Below, in pieces: positions 26,814-36,028 of a stretch of DNA of 64,000 nt. This DNA comes from Blautia sp900556555 (GTDB lineage: Bacteria; Bacillota; Clostridia; Lachnospirales; Lachnospiraceae), in assembly GCA_964250615.1 (NCBI GenBank), contig CAXUGM010000001.1, one strand, 5' to 3'. Under the pieces are notes generated by a model that did not search any database, was not told the origin of the DNA, and worked only from the letters and a program-made list of their open reading frames with translations. The stretch's first letter is position 1; the number at the start of each line of letters is the position of its first letter. A program made the translations under genes and the position numbers.

Positions 26814-26826
26814 AAGCATTGGAATG
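26792..26826 (+). other. Stem-loop at the end of array A
   Basis: CATTTCAAT (26792-26800) pairs with ATTGGAATG (26818-26826), one wobble, with a possible inner CTT/AAG pairing. No T-run follows. Downstream, the near-identical 12-mers TGTCACTGCTGA (26834) and TGTCACTGATGA (26863) form a short direct repeat. Confidence 0.5.
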
Positions 26827-26879
26827 TTCATTCTGTCACTGCTGACATTCATTTACTTGATTTGTCACTGATGATATAA

Positions 26880-26938
26880 AGCATAGAAAAACCACCCTCA
26901 TATAAACTTTGACGAGTTAGGGTGGCATTTTCTATGCT
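26880..26938. terminator. Bidirectional terminator between mntP and typA
   Basis: A long imperfect stem: 26880-26898 pairs with 26919-26938 (core CCACCCT/AGGGTGG extended by AGCATAGAAAA). T-rich flanks lie on both strands. It ends the roughly 590-bp gene-free stretch that holds array A. Confidence 0.75.
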
Positions 26939-26952
26939 AGGCTTATACTGGT

Positions 26953-26980
26953 CAACCCCTTGTGGGCGGTTGTTCTTTTT
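26953..26980 (+). terminator. Second small hairpin with T-run near typA
   Basis: CAACCCC pairs with GGCGGTTG (one bulge), followed by TTCTTTTT to 26980. It reads as a terminator on the plus strand and may be a backup for mntP/array A transcripts. Confidence 0.55.
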
Positions 26981-27028
26981 ATTATATCTTTACTATAGCA
27001 TATCTATGAACAGGATACAACTCATAAA

Positions 27029-28858
27029 TTATTTTTTGAAACTCTGCCTTTTTCTCAAACGGGAATCCAGAATTTTCTTGCGGATGCGAAGAGACTGTGG
27101 AGTGATTTCCAGAAGCTCATCTACATCAATGAAATCCAGTGCCTGTTCCAGACTTAAAATTCTTGGCGGTGTGAGTTTCAGTGCTTCGTCAGCAGAAGAA
27201 GAACGTGTGTTAGTCAGATGCTTGGTCTTGCAGACATTCAGTTCAATATCTTCTGGTTTGGCACTCTGGCCGATAACCATACCGCTATATACTTTTTCGC
27301 CAGGCCCAATGAATAAGGTTCCACGGTCCTGAGCAGAGAACAGACCGTAAGTAACAGATTCTCCAGCTTCAAAAGCAATGAGGGAACCTTGTTTACGGTA
27401 CTGCAAATCACCTTTATATGGAGAATATCCGTCAAAAGCAGTGTTGAGGATACCTGTTCCTTTTGTGGAAGTCATAAATTCTCCGCGGAATCCAATCAAT
27501 CCCCTGGAAGGAATATGGAATTCCAGGCGGGTGCTTCCGTCGCTGGCAGGGCTCATTCCTTGAAGTTCACCTTTTCGCTCACTTAAACGCTGGATTACAG
27601 TTCCTGAGAATTCCTCCGGCACATCAATGTAGGCAATTTCCATTGGCTCCAGTTTGTGTCCTCTTTCGTCTTCCTTATAAATAACCTCAGCTTTGCTGAC
27701 AGCGAATTCATAACCTTCACGGCGCATGTTTTCAATCAATACTGACAGATGCAGTTCTCCACGTCCGGAAACCTTGAAGCAGTCTGTGCTGTCAGTATCT
27801 TCTACACGGAGGCTGACATCTGTGTTCAGCTCACGCATAAGACGTTCTCTTAAATGACGGGAAGTAACGAATTTTCCTTCCTGGCCTGCAAATGGGCTGT
27901 CATTGACAATGAAGTTCATAGAAATCGTAGGCTCTGAAATCTTCTGGAAAGGAATCGGTTCCGGATTTTCAGGAGAGCACAGAGTATCTCCGATATGGAT
28001 ATCTGCGATTCCGGCAATGGCAACAATGGAGCCGATACCAGCTTCTTTTACTTCGATTTTGTTCAAACCGTCGAATTCATAAAGCTTGCTGATCTTCACT
28101 TTTTTCATCTTGGAGGAATCGTGATGGTTTACCAGTACAACATCCTGATTCACACTTAAAGTACCGTTTTCTACTTTACCTACACCGATACGGCCCACAT
28201 ATTCATTGTAATCAATGGTGCTGATCAGTGCCTGGGTAGGAGCCTCAGGGTCACCGGTAGGAGCCGGGATGTATTTCAGGATAGTTTCAAATAATGGTTC
28301 CATGTTATCAGAAGAATCATTCAAATCCAGCATAGCGTGTCCGGCTTTTGCAGAAGCATACAGGAAAGGACAGTCTAACTGTTCGTCAGAAGCATCCAGA
28401 TCCATGAGAAGCTCCAGAACTTCATCGATTACTTCGTCAGGTCTTGCCTCTGGGCGGTCAATTTTGTTGATACATACAATTACATGTAAATTCAGCTCCA
28501 GAGCTTTTTTCAGAACAAATTTTGTTTGCGGCATTGCACCTTCAAAAGCATCTACCAGAAGGATAACGCCGTCTACCATTTTCAGTACACGTTCTACTTC
28601 ACCGCCGAAATCAGCATGTCCCGGTGTGTCGATAATGTTAATCTTTGTATCTTTATAATATACAGCAGTATTTTTGGAAAGAATGGTAATACCACGCTCT
28701 CTCTCAATATCATTGGAGTCCATAACACGTTCCTGTACAGCCTGATTTTCACGGAATACACCGCTTTGGCGGAGAAGCTGGTCTACCAAAGTAGTTTTGC
28801 CGTGGTCAACATGGGCGATAATGGCAACGTTTCTGATATCTTCTCTTGCTTGTTTCAT
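27029..28858 (-). CDS. typA: TypA/BipA ribosome-associated GTPase
   Basis: 609 residues, the normal length. It is a translational GTPase acting on the 50S subunit in ribosome assembly and stress. The G-domain motifs are IAHVDHGKTT (G1), the switch with RGITI, DTPGHADFGGEV (G3) and NKIDRPEA (G4), followed by EF-G-like domains and the BipA-specific C-terminus. The start at 28858 (MKQAREDIRNVAI) is chosen for its GAGG site and family match; a start at 28918 would add 20 unrelated residues. It is a single gene, convergent with mntP. Confidence 0.97.
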   Translation of the reverse strand: MKQAREDIRNVAIIAHVDHGKTTLVDQLLRQSGVFRENQAVQERVMDSNDIERERGITILSKNTAVYYKDTKINIIDTPGHADFGGEVERVLKMVDGVILLVDAFEGAMPQTKFVLKKALELNLHVIVCINKIDRPEARPDEVIDEVLELLMDLDASDEQLDCPFLYASAKAGHAMLDLNDSSDNMEPLFETILKYIPAPTGDPEAPTQALISTIDYNEYVGRIGVGKVENGTLSVNQDVVLVNHHDSSKMKKVKISKLYEFDGLNKIEVKEAGIGSIVAIAGIADIHIGDTLCSPENPEPIPFQKISEPTISMNFIVNDSPFAGQEGKFVTSRHLRERLMRELNTDVSLRVEDTDSTDCFKVSGRGELHLSVLIENMRREGYEFAVSKAEVIYKEDERGHKLEPMEIAYIDVPEEFSGTVIQRLSERKGELQGMSPASDGSTRLEFHIPSRGLIGFRGEFMTSTKGTGILNTAFDGYSPYKGDLQYRKQGSLIAFEAGESVTYGLFSAQDRGTLFIGPGEKVYSGMVIGQSAKPEDIELNVCKTKHLTNTRSSSADEALKLTPPRILSLEQALDFIDVDELLEITPQSLRIRKKILDSRLRKRQSFKK

Positions 28859-29090
28859 ATAGAACCTCTTTTCTTTCTTCAAATTTTCTATATTCCGGGA
28901 GATGGAGAAAATCTCCAAAACCCTTGTTTTTACAGTAAAATACGGATTTCATTCTATCATACTTCTTTTTAATTACAAGGGAAAATAAATTTTTTTTCAA
29001 AAAAAGTTCAAAAAACTGGTTCTAAATACGAAGTTAAGAGAATAAACATGATATAGACAAGATACCAGAAAGAGGAAGGGGAAACAGATC

Positions 29091-29717
29091 ATGGCAGATA
29101 AAATTATTGAAAACAATCAGGTGTCCATTATGGGAAAAATCGCATCCGGTTTTACATTCAGTCATCAGGTATATGGAGAGGGCTTTTATCTCACAGACCT
29201 GCTGGTAAAGAGGTTAAGCGACCAGGAGGACAGAATACCACTGATGGTTTCAGAACGTCTGGTAGACGTTACACAGGATTATGAAGGAGAATACATTATG
29301 GTTCAGGGACAGTTCCGTTCCTACAACCGTCACGAAGAAAAGAAAAACAGGCTGGTGCTTTCTGTATTTGTACGGGAACTTTCTTTTGTAGAAGAAGCAG
29401 ATGATTCTATTAAATCCAATCAGATTTTTCTGGATGGTTATATCTGCAAGCCTCCTGTATATCGGAAAACACCGCTTGGAAGAGAGATTGCGGACCTTTT
29501 GCTGGCAGTGAACCGCCCCTATGGAAAATCCGATTACATACCATGCATATGCTGGGGCAGAAACGCCAGGTATGCGTCAGCCTTTGAGGTGGGCGGACAT
29601 GTGCTGATCTGGGGCAGAATCCAGAGCAGAGAATATATTAAGAAATTAAACGAAAGCGAAACAGAGAAACGTACTGCTTACGAGGTTTCCGTAAGCAAAT
29701 TGGAATACGCTGATTAA
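29091..29717 (+). CDS. Single-stranded DNA-binding-like protein with two OB folds
   Basis: 208 residues. The first 100 form a divergent OB fold (NQVSIMGKIASGFTFSHQ...). The second OB fold (about 110-205) is closer to classical SSB, with ADLLLAVNRPYGKSDYIPCICWGRNARYA. There is no acidic C-terminal tail of the canonical SSB kind, so it is unlikely to be the main replicative SSB. It is a monocistronic-looking gene with AGAGGAAGGGGAAACAG upstream. The binding role is inferred from the fold, and its pathway is unknown. Confidence 0.72.
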   Translation: MADKIIENNQVSIMGKIASGFTFSHQVYGEGFYLTDLLVKRLSDQEDRIPLMVSERLVDVTQDYEGEYIMVQGQFRSYNRHEEKKNRLVLSVFVRELSFVEEADDSIKSNQIFLDGYICKPPVYRKTPLGREIADLLLAVNRPYGKSDYIPCICWGRNARYASAFEVGGHVLIWGRIQSREYIKKLNESETEKRTAYEVSVSKLEYAD

Positions 29718-29735
29718 CTTGTAAAAGATTGTTTA

Positions 29736-29764
29736 TTGCAATATGCCGCTATGTGTAGTAATAT
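29736..29764 (+). promoter_or_regulatory. Promoter of the cobalamin adenosyltransferase gene
   Basis: TTGCAA (29736-29741), 17 bp, TAATAT (29759-29764). No cobalamin riboswitch is visible in the short leader. Confidence 0.6.
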
Positions 29765-29821
29765 ATACACAACTTGGAAAATAAGAAACCAGCAGAAACC
29801 AGTCTGTAAGAGGTGTAGATT

Positions 29822-30313
29822 ATGGATGAAGAAAAGGGATTGACACAGATTTATTGTGGCCCGGGAAAAGGCAAGACCAGTGTTGCTATTGGCCAGGCCA
29901 TCAGAGCGGTTGGACATGGGAAACGTGCCATTGTAATCCAGTTTTTAAAAGGGAGGGCAACATCAAAGCTTGATTATTTGTCGGCCCTGGAACCGGAAGT
30001 ACGGTTATTCAGATTTGAAAAAAAGGATAAGTATTATGAAGATTTAACTCCAGAGGAAAAAAGAGAAGAAAACCTGAATATCCGGAATGGGTTAAATTTT
30101 GCCAGAAAGGTTCTTGTGACAGAAGAGTGTGATATGCTTATCCTGGATGAGATTTTAGGTGCCCTGGAGTTCGGCATTGTTTCGGAGGAGGATGTGCTTG
30201 GAGTAGTCAAGGCAAAGTCAGAAGAAACAGAGCTGATCATGACAGGAAATATTGTAACTGATTCATTAAAAGATGTAGCAGACAGAGTGGTTTCTTTAGA
30301 GAGAATAAAATAA
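29822..30313 (+). CDS. cobO: Cob(I)yrinic acid a,c-diamide adenosyltransferase
   Basis: 163 residues of the CobO/BtuR P-loop family, which transfers the adenosyl group of ATP to the cobalt of corrinoids. The P-loop is GPGKGKTS (13-20), and Walker B-like LILDEILGAL lies near residue 105. It is slightly shorter than the E. coli BtuR protein (about 196 residues) because the N-terminal extension is missing. The ATG follows AAGAGGTG. A corrinoid-handling gene fits an acetogenic or B12-dependent lifestyle. It stands alone before dapA. Confidence 0.88.
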   Translation: MDEEKGLTQIYCGPGKGKTSVAIGQAIRAVGHGKRAIVIQFLKGRATSKLDYLSALEPEVRLFRFEKKDKYYEDLTPEEKREENLNIRNGLNFARKVLVTEECDMLILDEILGALEFGIVSEEDVLGVVKAKSEETELIMTGNIVTDSLKDVADRVVSLERIK

Positions 30314-30402
30314 CATGCGGTGCTTCAGAAAATGGTTCTGAGCATCTGCAATGAAATCATATACCAAGGAAGAACAGGTAACGCAGCGTAAGGAGGAAGA
30401 AT

Positions 30403-31293
30403 ATGTCTATATTTACAGGTGCAGGTGTGGCAATTGTGACACCAATGAAACCAAATGGAGAAGTGAATTTTGAGAAGTTAGGTGAAATTCTGGAAGAGCA
30501 GATCGCAGGAAAGACTGATGCGATTATTATCTGCGGTACCACAGGAGAATCCTCTACCATGACCCATGAGGAACATCTGGAGACTATAAAATATACAGTA
30601 GAGAAAGTGAACAAGAGAATTCCGGTTATTGCTGGAACTGGTTCTAACTGTACAGAAACAGCCATCTATCTTTCAAAAGAAGCAGAAAAGGTGGGTGCTG
30701 ACGGACTGCTTTTAGTAAGTCCTTACTACAACAAATCCACACAGAAAGGTCTGATTGCTCATTATACAGCAATCGCAGAAGCTGTGAACATTCCGATTAT
30801 CCTGTATAATATTGCAGGCAGAACAGGAGTTAATATTCAGCCTGAGACCATTGCATATCTGGTGAAAAATGTGGAGAACATTGTAGGTGTGAAGGAAGCG
30901 TCAGGAAATATTTCCCAGGTTACTGAAATTGCAGCCCTTACAGAAGGAAAATGTGACATTTATTCAGGAAATGATGACCAGATTGTGCCGATTATGTCCC
31001 TTGGCGGAAAAGGTGTTATTTCTGTGTTATCAAATGTTGCTCCTGAATATACACATGATATTGTTGTGAAATATCTGGAAGGAAAAGTGGAAGAGAGCTG
31101 CAAGATGCAGTTAGATGCACTGCCATTGGTTCATGCACTGTTCTGCGAGGTGAACCCAATTCCTGTAAAAACAGCAATGAACATGATGGGAAAAGAAGTA
31201 GGGCCTATGCGTATGCCTCTTTGCGAGATGGAAGATGCGCATAAAGAAGTGCTTAGAAAGGCTATGAAGGATTTTGGCCTGGAACTGGCATAA
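30403..31293 (+). CDS. dapA: DapA, 4-hydroxy-tetrahydrodipicolinate synthase
   Basis: 296 residues. It condenses pyruvate with aspartate semialdehyde in lysine and diaminopimelate synthesis. The Schiff-base lysine is K164 in VGVKEASGN. The pyruvate-binding GTTGES is at 45-50 and the catalytic Tyr is Y135. AAGGAGGAAG precedes the ATG. A stem-loop at about 30318-30345, without a T-run, lies between cobO and dapA. It forms an operon with dapB 36 bp downstream. Confidence 0.97.
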   Translation: MSIFTGAGVAIVTPMKPNGEVNFEKLGEILEEQIAGKTDAIIICGTTGESSTMTHEEHLETIKYTVEKVNKRIPVIAGTGSNCTETAIYLSKEAEKVGADGLLLVSPYYNKSTQKGLIAHYTAIAEAVNIPIILYNIAGRTGVNIQPETIAYLVKNVENIVGVKEASGNISQVTEIAALTEGKCDIYSGNDDQIVPIMSLGGKGVISVLSNVAPEYTHDIVVKYLEGKVEESCKMQLDALPLVHALFCEVNPIPVKTAMNMMGKEVGPMRMPLCEMEDAHKEVLRKAMKDFGLELA

Positions 31294-31329
31294 ACAGCTT
31301 TAAGATACAGAAGAAAAGAGGATAAACAG

Positions 31330-32088
31330 ATGGTCAGAATCATTATGAATGGTTGTAATGGTCATATGGGAAGAGTGATTTCAGACCTGGTGGCCAAAGA
31401 TGAAGATGCAGAAATTGTGGCAGGTGTAGATATTGCAGATGCAGGAATTCATTCTTATCCGGTATTTACGGATATTCACGCATGTGACGTGCAGGCAGAT
31501 GTGATGATTGATTTCTCTTCTGCAAAAGCAACAGATGCAGTGCTGGAATACTGCGGCGAGAAAGAACTTCCTTTGGTTCTGTGTACTACAGGGCTTAGTG
31601 AAGAACAGATTGAAAAAGTGCAAGAGACAGCCAAGAAAACAGCTGTGCTGCGTTCTGCAAACATGTCTCTTGGTATTAATACTCTGCTGAAGCTTCTCCA
31701 GGATGCAGCAAAAGTCCTGGCAGCAGCAGGATTTGATATGGAAATCGTGGAGCGTCATCACAATCTGAAGGTAGACGCACCAAGCGGGACTGCACTGGCA
31801 CTGGCAGACAGCTTAAACGAAGCCATGGATCATCAGTACCATTATGTGTATGACAGAAGCCAGAAGCGGGAACAGAGAGATGCCAAAGAGATTGGTATTT
31901 CAGCAGTCCGGGGCGGAACCATTGTGGGGGACCATGAGGTAATCTTTGCCGGACCAGACGAAGTGATTGAATTTAAGCACACTGCTTATTCAAAAACTGT
32001 TTTTGCAAAAGGTGCTGTGGAGGCTGCCAAATTCCTGAAAGGAAAAATGGCAGGGCTTTACAACATGAGCCATGTAATCAATGGCTGA
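31330..32088 (+). CDS. dapB: DapB, 4-hydroxy-tetrahydrodipicolinate reductase
   Basis: 252 residues. It reduces the DapA product with NAD(P)H. The nucleotide-binding loop is GCNGHMGR near residue 8, and the catalytic/substrate motif ERHHNLKVDAPSGTA lies near residue 140. AAAGAGG lies a few bases before the start. It is followed by a strong terminator. Length and motifs are standard. Confidence 0.97.
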   Translation: MVRIIMNGCNGHMGRVISDLVAKDEDAEIVAGVDIADAGIHSYPVFTDIHACDVQADVMIDFSSAKATDAVLEYCGEKELPLVLCTTGLSEEQIEKVQETAKKTAVLRSANMSLGINTLLKLLQDAAKVLAAAGFDMEIVERHHNLKVDAPSGTALALADSLNEAMDHQYHYVYDRSQKREQRDAKEIGISAVRGGTIVGDHEVIFAGPDEVIEFKHTAYSKTVFAKGAVEAAKFLKGKMAGLYNMSHVING

Positions 32089-32104
32089 TTTTTATAAGTG
32101 CAAG

Positions 32105-32135
32105 AGACTGTTGCTGATGCAGCAGTCTTTTTTTT
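32105..32135 (+). terminator. Terminator of dapA-dapB
   Basis: AGACTGTTGC and GCAGCAGTCT form a 10-bp stem with a TGAT loop, followed by seven or more T. Confidence 0.95.
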
Positions 32136-32200
32136 GAATAAAAAATAAGAATTGTGTCCATATTAACAGCAGAAATTAATAGAAAAGGAGAACAAATCTT

Positions 32201-32491
32201 ATGAAAAACTCGAAAAAAATGCTTGTAGGTCTGCTGTTAGCTGCTGCTTTGTGTACTGTTACTGCCTGCGGTAACACAGAGGAAAATAATTCCGGAAATA
32301 ACAGTGCTGTAGAGGATAATCAGAATGCTGACAACAGCGACAACGAAAAAGGAGAAGCAGGAAGTACCAGGGATGATGGAATTGTCGGGGATACAGGAGA
32401 GGCTATCAAAGACGGTGCAGAGGAACTTGGAGATGATATCAGAAACGGTGCAGATGATGTGGAAGATTCCATGAGTAAAAGCAGGAATTAA
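32201..32491 (+). CDS. Small acidic lipoprotein, function unknown
   Basis: 96 residues with a signal peptide ending in a lipobox (VTAC, Cys at about 24). The mature part is almost all Asn, Asp, Glu, Gly and Ser, with a duplicated block near IKDGAEELGDDIRNGADDVEDS that looks like amphipathic repeats. No known domain. AAAGGAG precedes the ATG. It sits alone between two terminator/promoter regions. Confidence 0.75.
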   Translation: MKNSKKMLVGLLLAAALCTVTACGNTEENNSGNNSAVEDNQNADNSDNEKGEAGSTRDDGIVGDTGEAIKDGAEELGDDIRNGADDVEDSMSKSRN

Positions 32492-32545
32492 GCAGGTAAA
32501 AGACTATACAAAAATAGAAACAGTTTCTAAATTTTCTAAAAACTG

Positions 32546-32574
32546 TTGAATAAATGGAGGAATATTGATATAAT
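32546..32574 (+). promoter_or_regulatory. hpf promoter
   Basis: TTGAAT (32546-32551), 17 bp, TATAAT (32569-32574). The roughly 55-nt leader carries a hairpin (GGCAA/TTGCC, about 32590-32605, with outer ACAT/ATGT pairing). Confidence 0.8.
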
Positions 32575-32637
32575 AAGAATACATTACAGGGCAATACCCT
32601 TGCCTATGTAAAATACACGTAAAAGGGGTTGGACAGA

Positions 32638-33168
32638 ATGAAGTTTGTTATTAGCGGAAAAAATATTGACGTTACAGAAGGCCTTAAAAATGCAGTAGAA
32701 GACAAGCTGGGGAAACTGGAGAGATATTTCACCTCTGACACAGAAATAATCGTAACACTCAGCGTAGAGAAAGAAAGACAGAAAATCGAAGTCACCATTC
32801 CGGTGAAAGGAAATATCATCCGTTCTGAACAGGTGAGCAGTGACATGTATGTTTCCATTGATCTTGTAGAAGAAATCATTGAGAGACAGTTAAGAAAGTA
32901 CAAAAATAAAATTATTGATAAAAAACAGAGTGCAGGCTTCCAGCCGGAATTTGTGGAGAAGGATTTCGAGGAAGACGGAAATGAGATCAAGATTATCCGT
33001 ACTAAGAAATTCGGTTTCAAACCAATGTATCCGGAAGATGCCTGTGTACAGATGGAATTGCTGGGACACAACTTCTTTGTATTCCTGAACGCAGAGACAG
33101 AAGAAGTCAATGTAGTGTATAAGAGAAAAGGAAATACCTATGGACTGATCGAGCCTGATTTCGGCTGA
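32638..33168 (+). CDS. hpf: Long-form ribosome hibernation promoting factor
   Basis: 176 residues from ATG 32638, with AAAAGGGG 9 nt upstream; TTG 32629 is the only alternative. The N-terminal S30AE domain (about 1-100, MKFVISGKNIDVTEGLKNAV) binds the 30S decoding centre. The C-terminal dimerisation domain (about 118-176, with KIIRTKKFGFKPMYPEDACVQME) makes 100S ribosome dimers, as in Firmicutes long HPF. It is located directly before secA, a common arrangement, but with a terminator between them. Confidence 0.95.
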   Translation: MKFVISGKNIDVTEGLKNAVEDKLGKLERYFTSDTEIIVTLSVEKERQKIEVTIPVKGNIIRSEQVSSDMYVSIDLVEEIIERQLRKYKNKIIDKKQSAGFQPEFVEKDFEEDGNEIKIIRTKKFGFKPMYPEDACVQMELLGHNFFVFLNAETEEVNVVYKRKGNTYGLIEPDFG

Positions 33169-33221
33169 TCGTATTCTTTTTGGGCATCAGGACTTAGAAA
33201 CAGATGATGCGTAAATGAGAG

Positions 33222-33267
33222 GGAAGGGTCTGATATCTTTCAAAGAGAGGTATCGGCCTTCCTTTTT
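33222..33267 (+). terminator. hpf terminator
   Basis: GGAAGG pairs with CCTTCC, with an inner partial GATATC/GGTATC stem, followed by TTTTT. Confidence 0.8.
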
Positions 33268-33280
33268 GTATTTTTAGATG

Positions 33281-33309
33281 TTGTACAAAGGAGAGGAAAG
33301 TGTTACAAT
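33281..33309 (+). promoter_or_regulatory. secA promoter
   Basis: TTGTAC (33281-33286), 17 bp, TACAAT (33304-33309), 46 bp before the secA ATG. Confidence 0.65.
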
Positions 33310-33354
33310 AAAGTCTAAGAGCGTTAAAATCTATAGATTTTGGGAGTAATATAC

Positions 33355-35925
33355 ATGAATATCATTAAAAAAATGTTTGGAACACACAGTGAGCGGGAAT
33401 TAAAACGTATTTACGCAACTGTGGATAAAATTGAAGCTCTCCGCCCGTCTATGCAGGCTTTGAGCGATGAGGAGCTGAGGGAAAAGACCAGAGAGTATAA
33501 AAACCGTCTGGAAAAAGGGGAAACTTTAGATCAGCTTCTCCCAGAGGCTTTTGCAACAGTAAGAGAGGCTGCAAAACGTGTGCTTGGTATGGAGCATTAC
33601 CGTGTACAGCTTATTGGCGGTATTATTCTTCATCAGGGACGTATTGCCGAGATGAGGACCGGTGAAGGTAAAACTCTTGTGTCTACCCTTCCTGCATACC
33701 TGAATGCCCTGGAAGGAAAGGGTGTCCATGTTGTAACGGTCAATGATTATCTGGCAAACCGTGATGCCCAGTGGATGGGAAAAGTCCATGAGTTTTTAGG
33801 ACTGACAGTAGGTGTGGTTCTGAACTCTATGAAGAATGATGAAAGACGTGCCCAGTATGCATGTGATATCACTTATATTACCAACAATGAACTGGGATTT
33901 GATTATCTTCGTGACAACATGGTCATTTATAAGGAGCAGCTGGTTCAGAGAGATTTGCATTATGCGATTATCGATGAGGTTGACTCTGTTTTGATTGATG
34001 AGGCGCGTACTCCTCTGATTATTTCCGGACAGAGTGGAAAATCCACAAAACTCTACGAGGTTTGCGATATTCTTGCAAAACAGTTAGAGCGTGGAGAAGC
34101 CAGCGGTGAGATGACCAAGATGACCGCCATTATGGGTGAGGAAATCACAGAAACTGGTGACTTCATTGTCAATGAAAAGGATAAAATCGTAAACCTGACA
34201 GAGCAGGGTGTGAAAAAGGTTGAAAAATTCTTTAATATTGAAAACCTGGCAGACCCTGAAAACCTGGAAATCCAGCATAACATTATTCTGGCTCTTCGTG
34301 CTCATTATCTCATGTTCAGAGACCAGGATTATGTAGTAAAAGATGATGAAGTATTGATCGTCGATGAGTTTACAGGACGTATTATGCCGGGAAGACGTTA
34401 CTCAGACGGTCTTCATCAGGCAATCGAGGCAAAAGAACATGTGAAGGTAAGAAGAGAGAGCAAGACTCTGGCTACCATTACCTTCCAGAACTTCTTTAAT
34501 AAATATGCGAAGAAATCAGGTATGACCGGTACAGCGCTTACGGAAGAACAGGAATTCCGTGATATCTACGGCATGGATGTTATTGAGATTCCTACCAATA
34601 AACCAGTAGCACGTATTGACCAGGAAGATGCGGTTTACATGACCAAGAAGGAAAAATTCCGTGCAGTTGTGGAAGCCGTGAAGGAAGCACATGCCAAGAA
34701 TCAGCCGGTGCTTGTAGGTACCATTACCATTGAAACTTCTGAACTTTTAAGCCGTATGCTCAAGAGAGAAGGTATCCAGCATCAGGTACTGAATGCGAAA
34801 TTCCATGAGCAGGAAGCAGAAATCGTTGCTCACGCAGGTGAGGCAGGAAATGTTACCATTGCCACAAACATGGCAGGCCGTGGTACGGATATTAAGCTTG
34901 ACGAAGTTTCCAAGAATGCAGGTGGCCTGAAGATCATCGGTACAGAACGTCATGAATCCCGCCGTATTGACAATCAGTTAAGAGGACGTTCCGGACGTCA
35001 GGGAGACCCGGGTGAGTCCCGCTTCTATATTTCCCTGGAAGATGACCTTATGCGTCTTTTCGGTTCTGAGAAACTCATGGGTGTGTTCAAATCCCTGGGT
35101 GTGGCTGAGAATGAGCAGATTGAGCACAAGATGCTTTCCAGTGCTATTGAAAAGGCTCAGAAGAAGATTGAAGGAAATAACTACGGTATCCGTAAAAACC
35201 TGCTGGATTATGACCAGGTCAATAATGAGCAGCGTGAGATTATTTATAAAGAAAGACGTATGGTTCTGGATGGAGCAAACATGCGTGATTCTATCTATAA
35301 GATGATCACAGATACAGTAGATCACACTGTAGATATGTGCCTGTCTGATGATGTGGATCAGGAAGAATGGGATTTAGGAGAAATCAATGCAGTATTGCTG
35401 CCTACGATTCCATTGACACCTCTTACTTTTGAGGATGTGAAGGGCAAGAAAAAGAATCAGGTGAAACAGGAACTGAAAGAAAAAGCTGTGAAGCTTTATG
35501 AAGAAAAAGAGGCAGAATTCCCAGAGGCAGAGCAGCTTCGTGAACTGGAACGTGTTATCCTTCTGAAGGTTATTGACCAGAAATGGATGGATCACATTGA
35601 TGATATGGATCAGCTCCGTCAGGGAATCGGTCTTCAGGCATACGGTCAGAGAGATCCAAAGGTAGAATACAAGATGCAGGCATATGAAATGTTTGACGGT
35701 ATGATCGCAGCGATTCAGGAAGCAACCTTGAGACTTCTGTATCATGTACGTCTGGAGCATAAAGTAGAAAGAGAACAGGTAGCTCAGGTAACCGGAACCA
35801 ACAAAGATGAGACCGGACCGAAAAAACCAGTCCAAAGAGCAGAGAAGAAAGTATATCCAAATGATCCCTGCCCATGCGGCAGCGGCAAGAAATATAAGCA
35901 GTGCTGCGGCAGAAAGCCAGTATAA
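33355..35925 (+). CDS. secA: SecA preprotein translocase ATPase
   Basis: 856 residues from ATG 33355 (GGGAG upstream; TTG 33340 would add five residues). It drives post-translational export through SecYEG. Walker A is in AEMRTGEGKTLVS near residue 100 and the DEAD-like box is in IIDEVDSVLIDEART. The second motor domain carries ATNMAGRGTDIKL and QLRGRSGRQGDPG, and the C-terminus has the zinc-binding SEC-C motif PCPCGSGKKYKQCCG. It has its own promoter and terminator. Standard housekeeping protein. Confidence 0.98.
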   Translation: MNIIKKMFGTHSERELKRIYATVDKIEALRPSMQALSDEELREKTREYKNRLEKGETLDQLLPEAFATVREAAKRVLGMEHYRVQLIGGIILHQGRIAEMRTGEGKTLVSTLPAYLNALEGKGVHVVTVNDYLANRDAQWMGKVHEFLGLTVGVVLNSMKNDERRAQYACDITYITNNELGFDYLRDNMVIYKEQLVQRDLHYAIIDEVDSVLIDEARTPLIISGQSGKSTKLYEVCDILAKQLERGEASGEMTKMTAIMGEEITETGDFIVNEKDKIVNLTEQGVKKVEKFFNIENLADPENLEIQHNIILALRAHYLMFRDQDYVVKDDEVLIVDEFTGRIMPGRRYSDGLHQAIEAKEHVKVRRESKTLATITFQNFFNKYAKKSGMTGTALTEEQEFRDIYGMDVIEIPTNKPVARIDQEDAVYMTKKEKFRAVVEAVKEAHAKNQPVLVGTITIETSELLSRMLKREGIQHQVLNAKFHEQEAEIVAHAGEAGNVTIATNMAGRGTDIKLDEVSKNAGGLKIIGTERHESRRIDNQLRGRSGRQGDPGESRFYISLEDDLMRLFGSEKLMGVFKSLGVAENEQIEHKMLSSAIEKAQKKIEGNNYGIRKNLLDYDQVNNEQREIIYKERRMVLDGANMRDSIYKMITDTVDHTVDMCLSDDVDQEEWDLGEINAVLLPTIPLTPLTFEDVKGKKKNQVKQELKEKAVKLYEEKEAEFPEAEQLRELERVILLKVIDQKWMDHIDDMDQLRQGIGLQAYGQRDPKVEYKMQAYEMFDGMIAAIQEATLRLLYHVRLEHKVEREQVAQVTGTNKDETGPKKPVQRAEKKVYPNDPCPCGSGKKYKQCCGRKPV

Positions 35926-35935
35926 CAAATAAGAG

Positions 35936-35976
35936 AACTGCTGTAGATACGGGAAACTGTAGCTGCAGCAGTTTTT
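35936..35976 (+). terminator. secA terminator
   Basis: AACTGCTG pairs with CAGCAGTT, with additional inner pairing (TAG/CTG region), then TTTTT. Confidence 0.8.
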
Positions 35977-36028
35977 CTGATACTGTTTGGAAACGGATAG
36001 ATGGTGCTTTTGGAAAGGAGGAGCAGAT

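Noticed and set aside
26834..26874. Attachment-site direct repeat (TGTCACTGNTGA twice)
   Set aside because: Only 12 nt with one mismatch and 29 nt apart, with no integrase or insertion nearby.
26922..27332. Plus-strand frame over the end of typA
   Set aside because: Antisense to conserved typA; no start signal or homology.
30316..30402. Lysine riboswitch or T-box upstream of dapA
   Set aside because: The roughly 90-bp gap holds one imperfect hairpin only; far too short for a lysine riboswitch and without T-box sequence.
32580..32637. Known structured leader RNA of hpf/raiA
   Set aside because: Only one short hairpin is visible in a leader of about 55 nt; not enough to assign it to a named RNA family.
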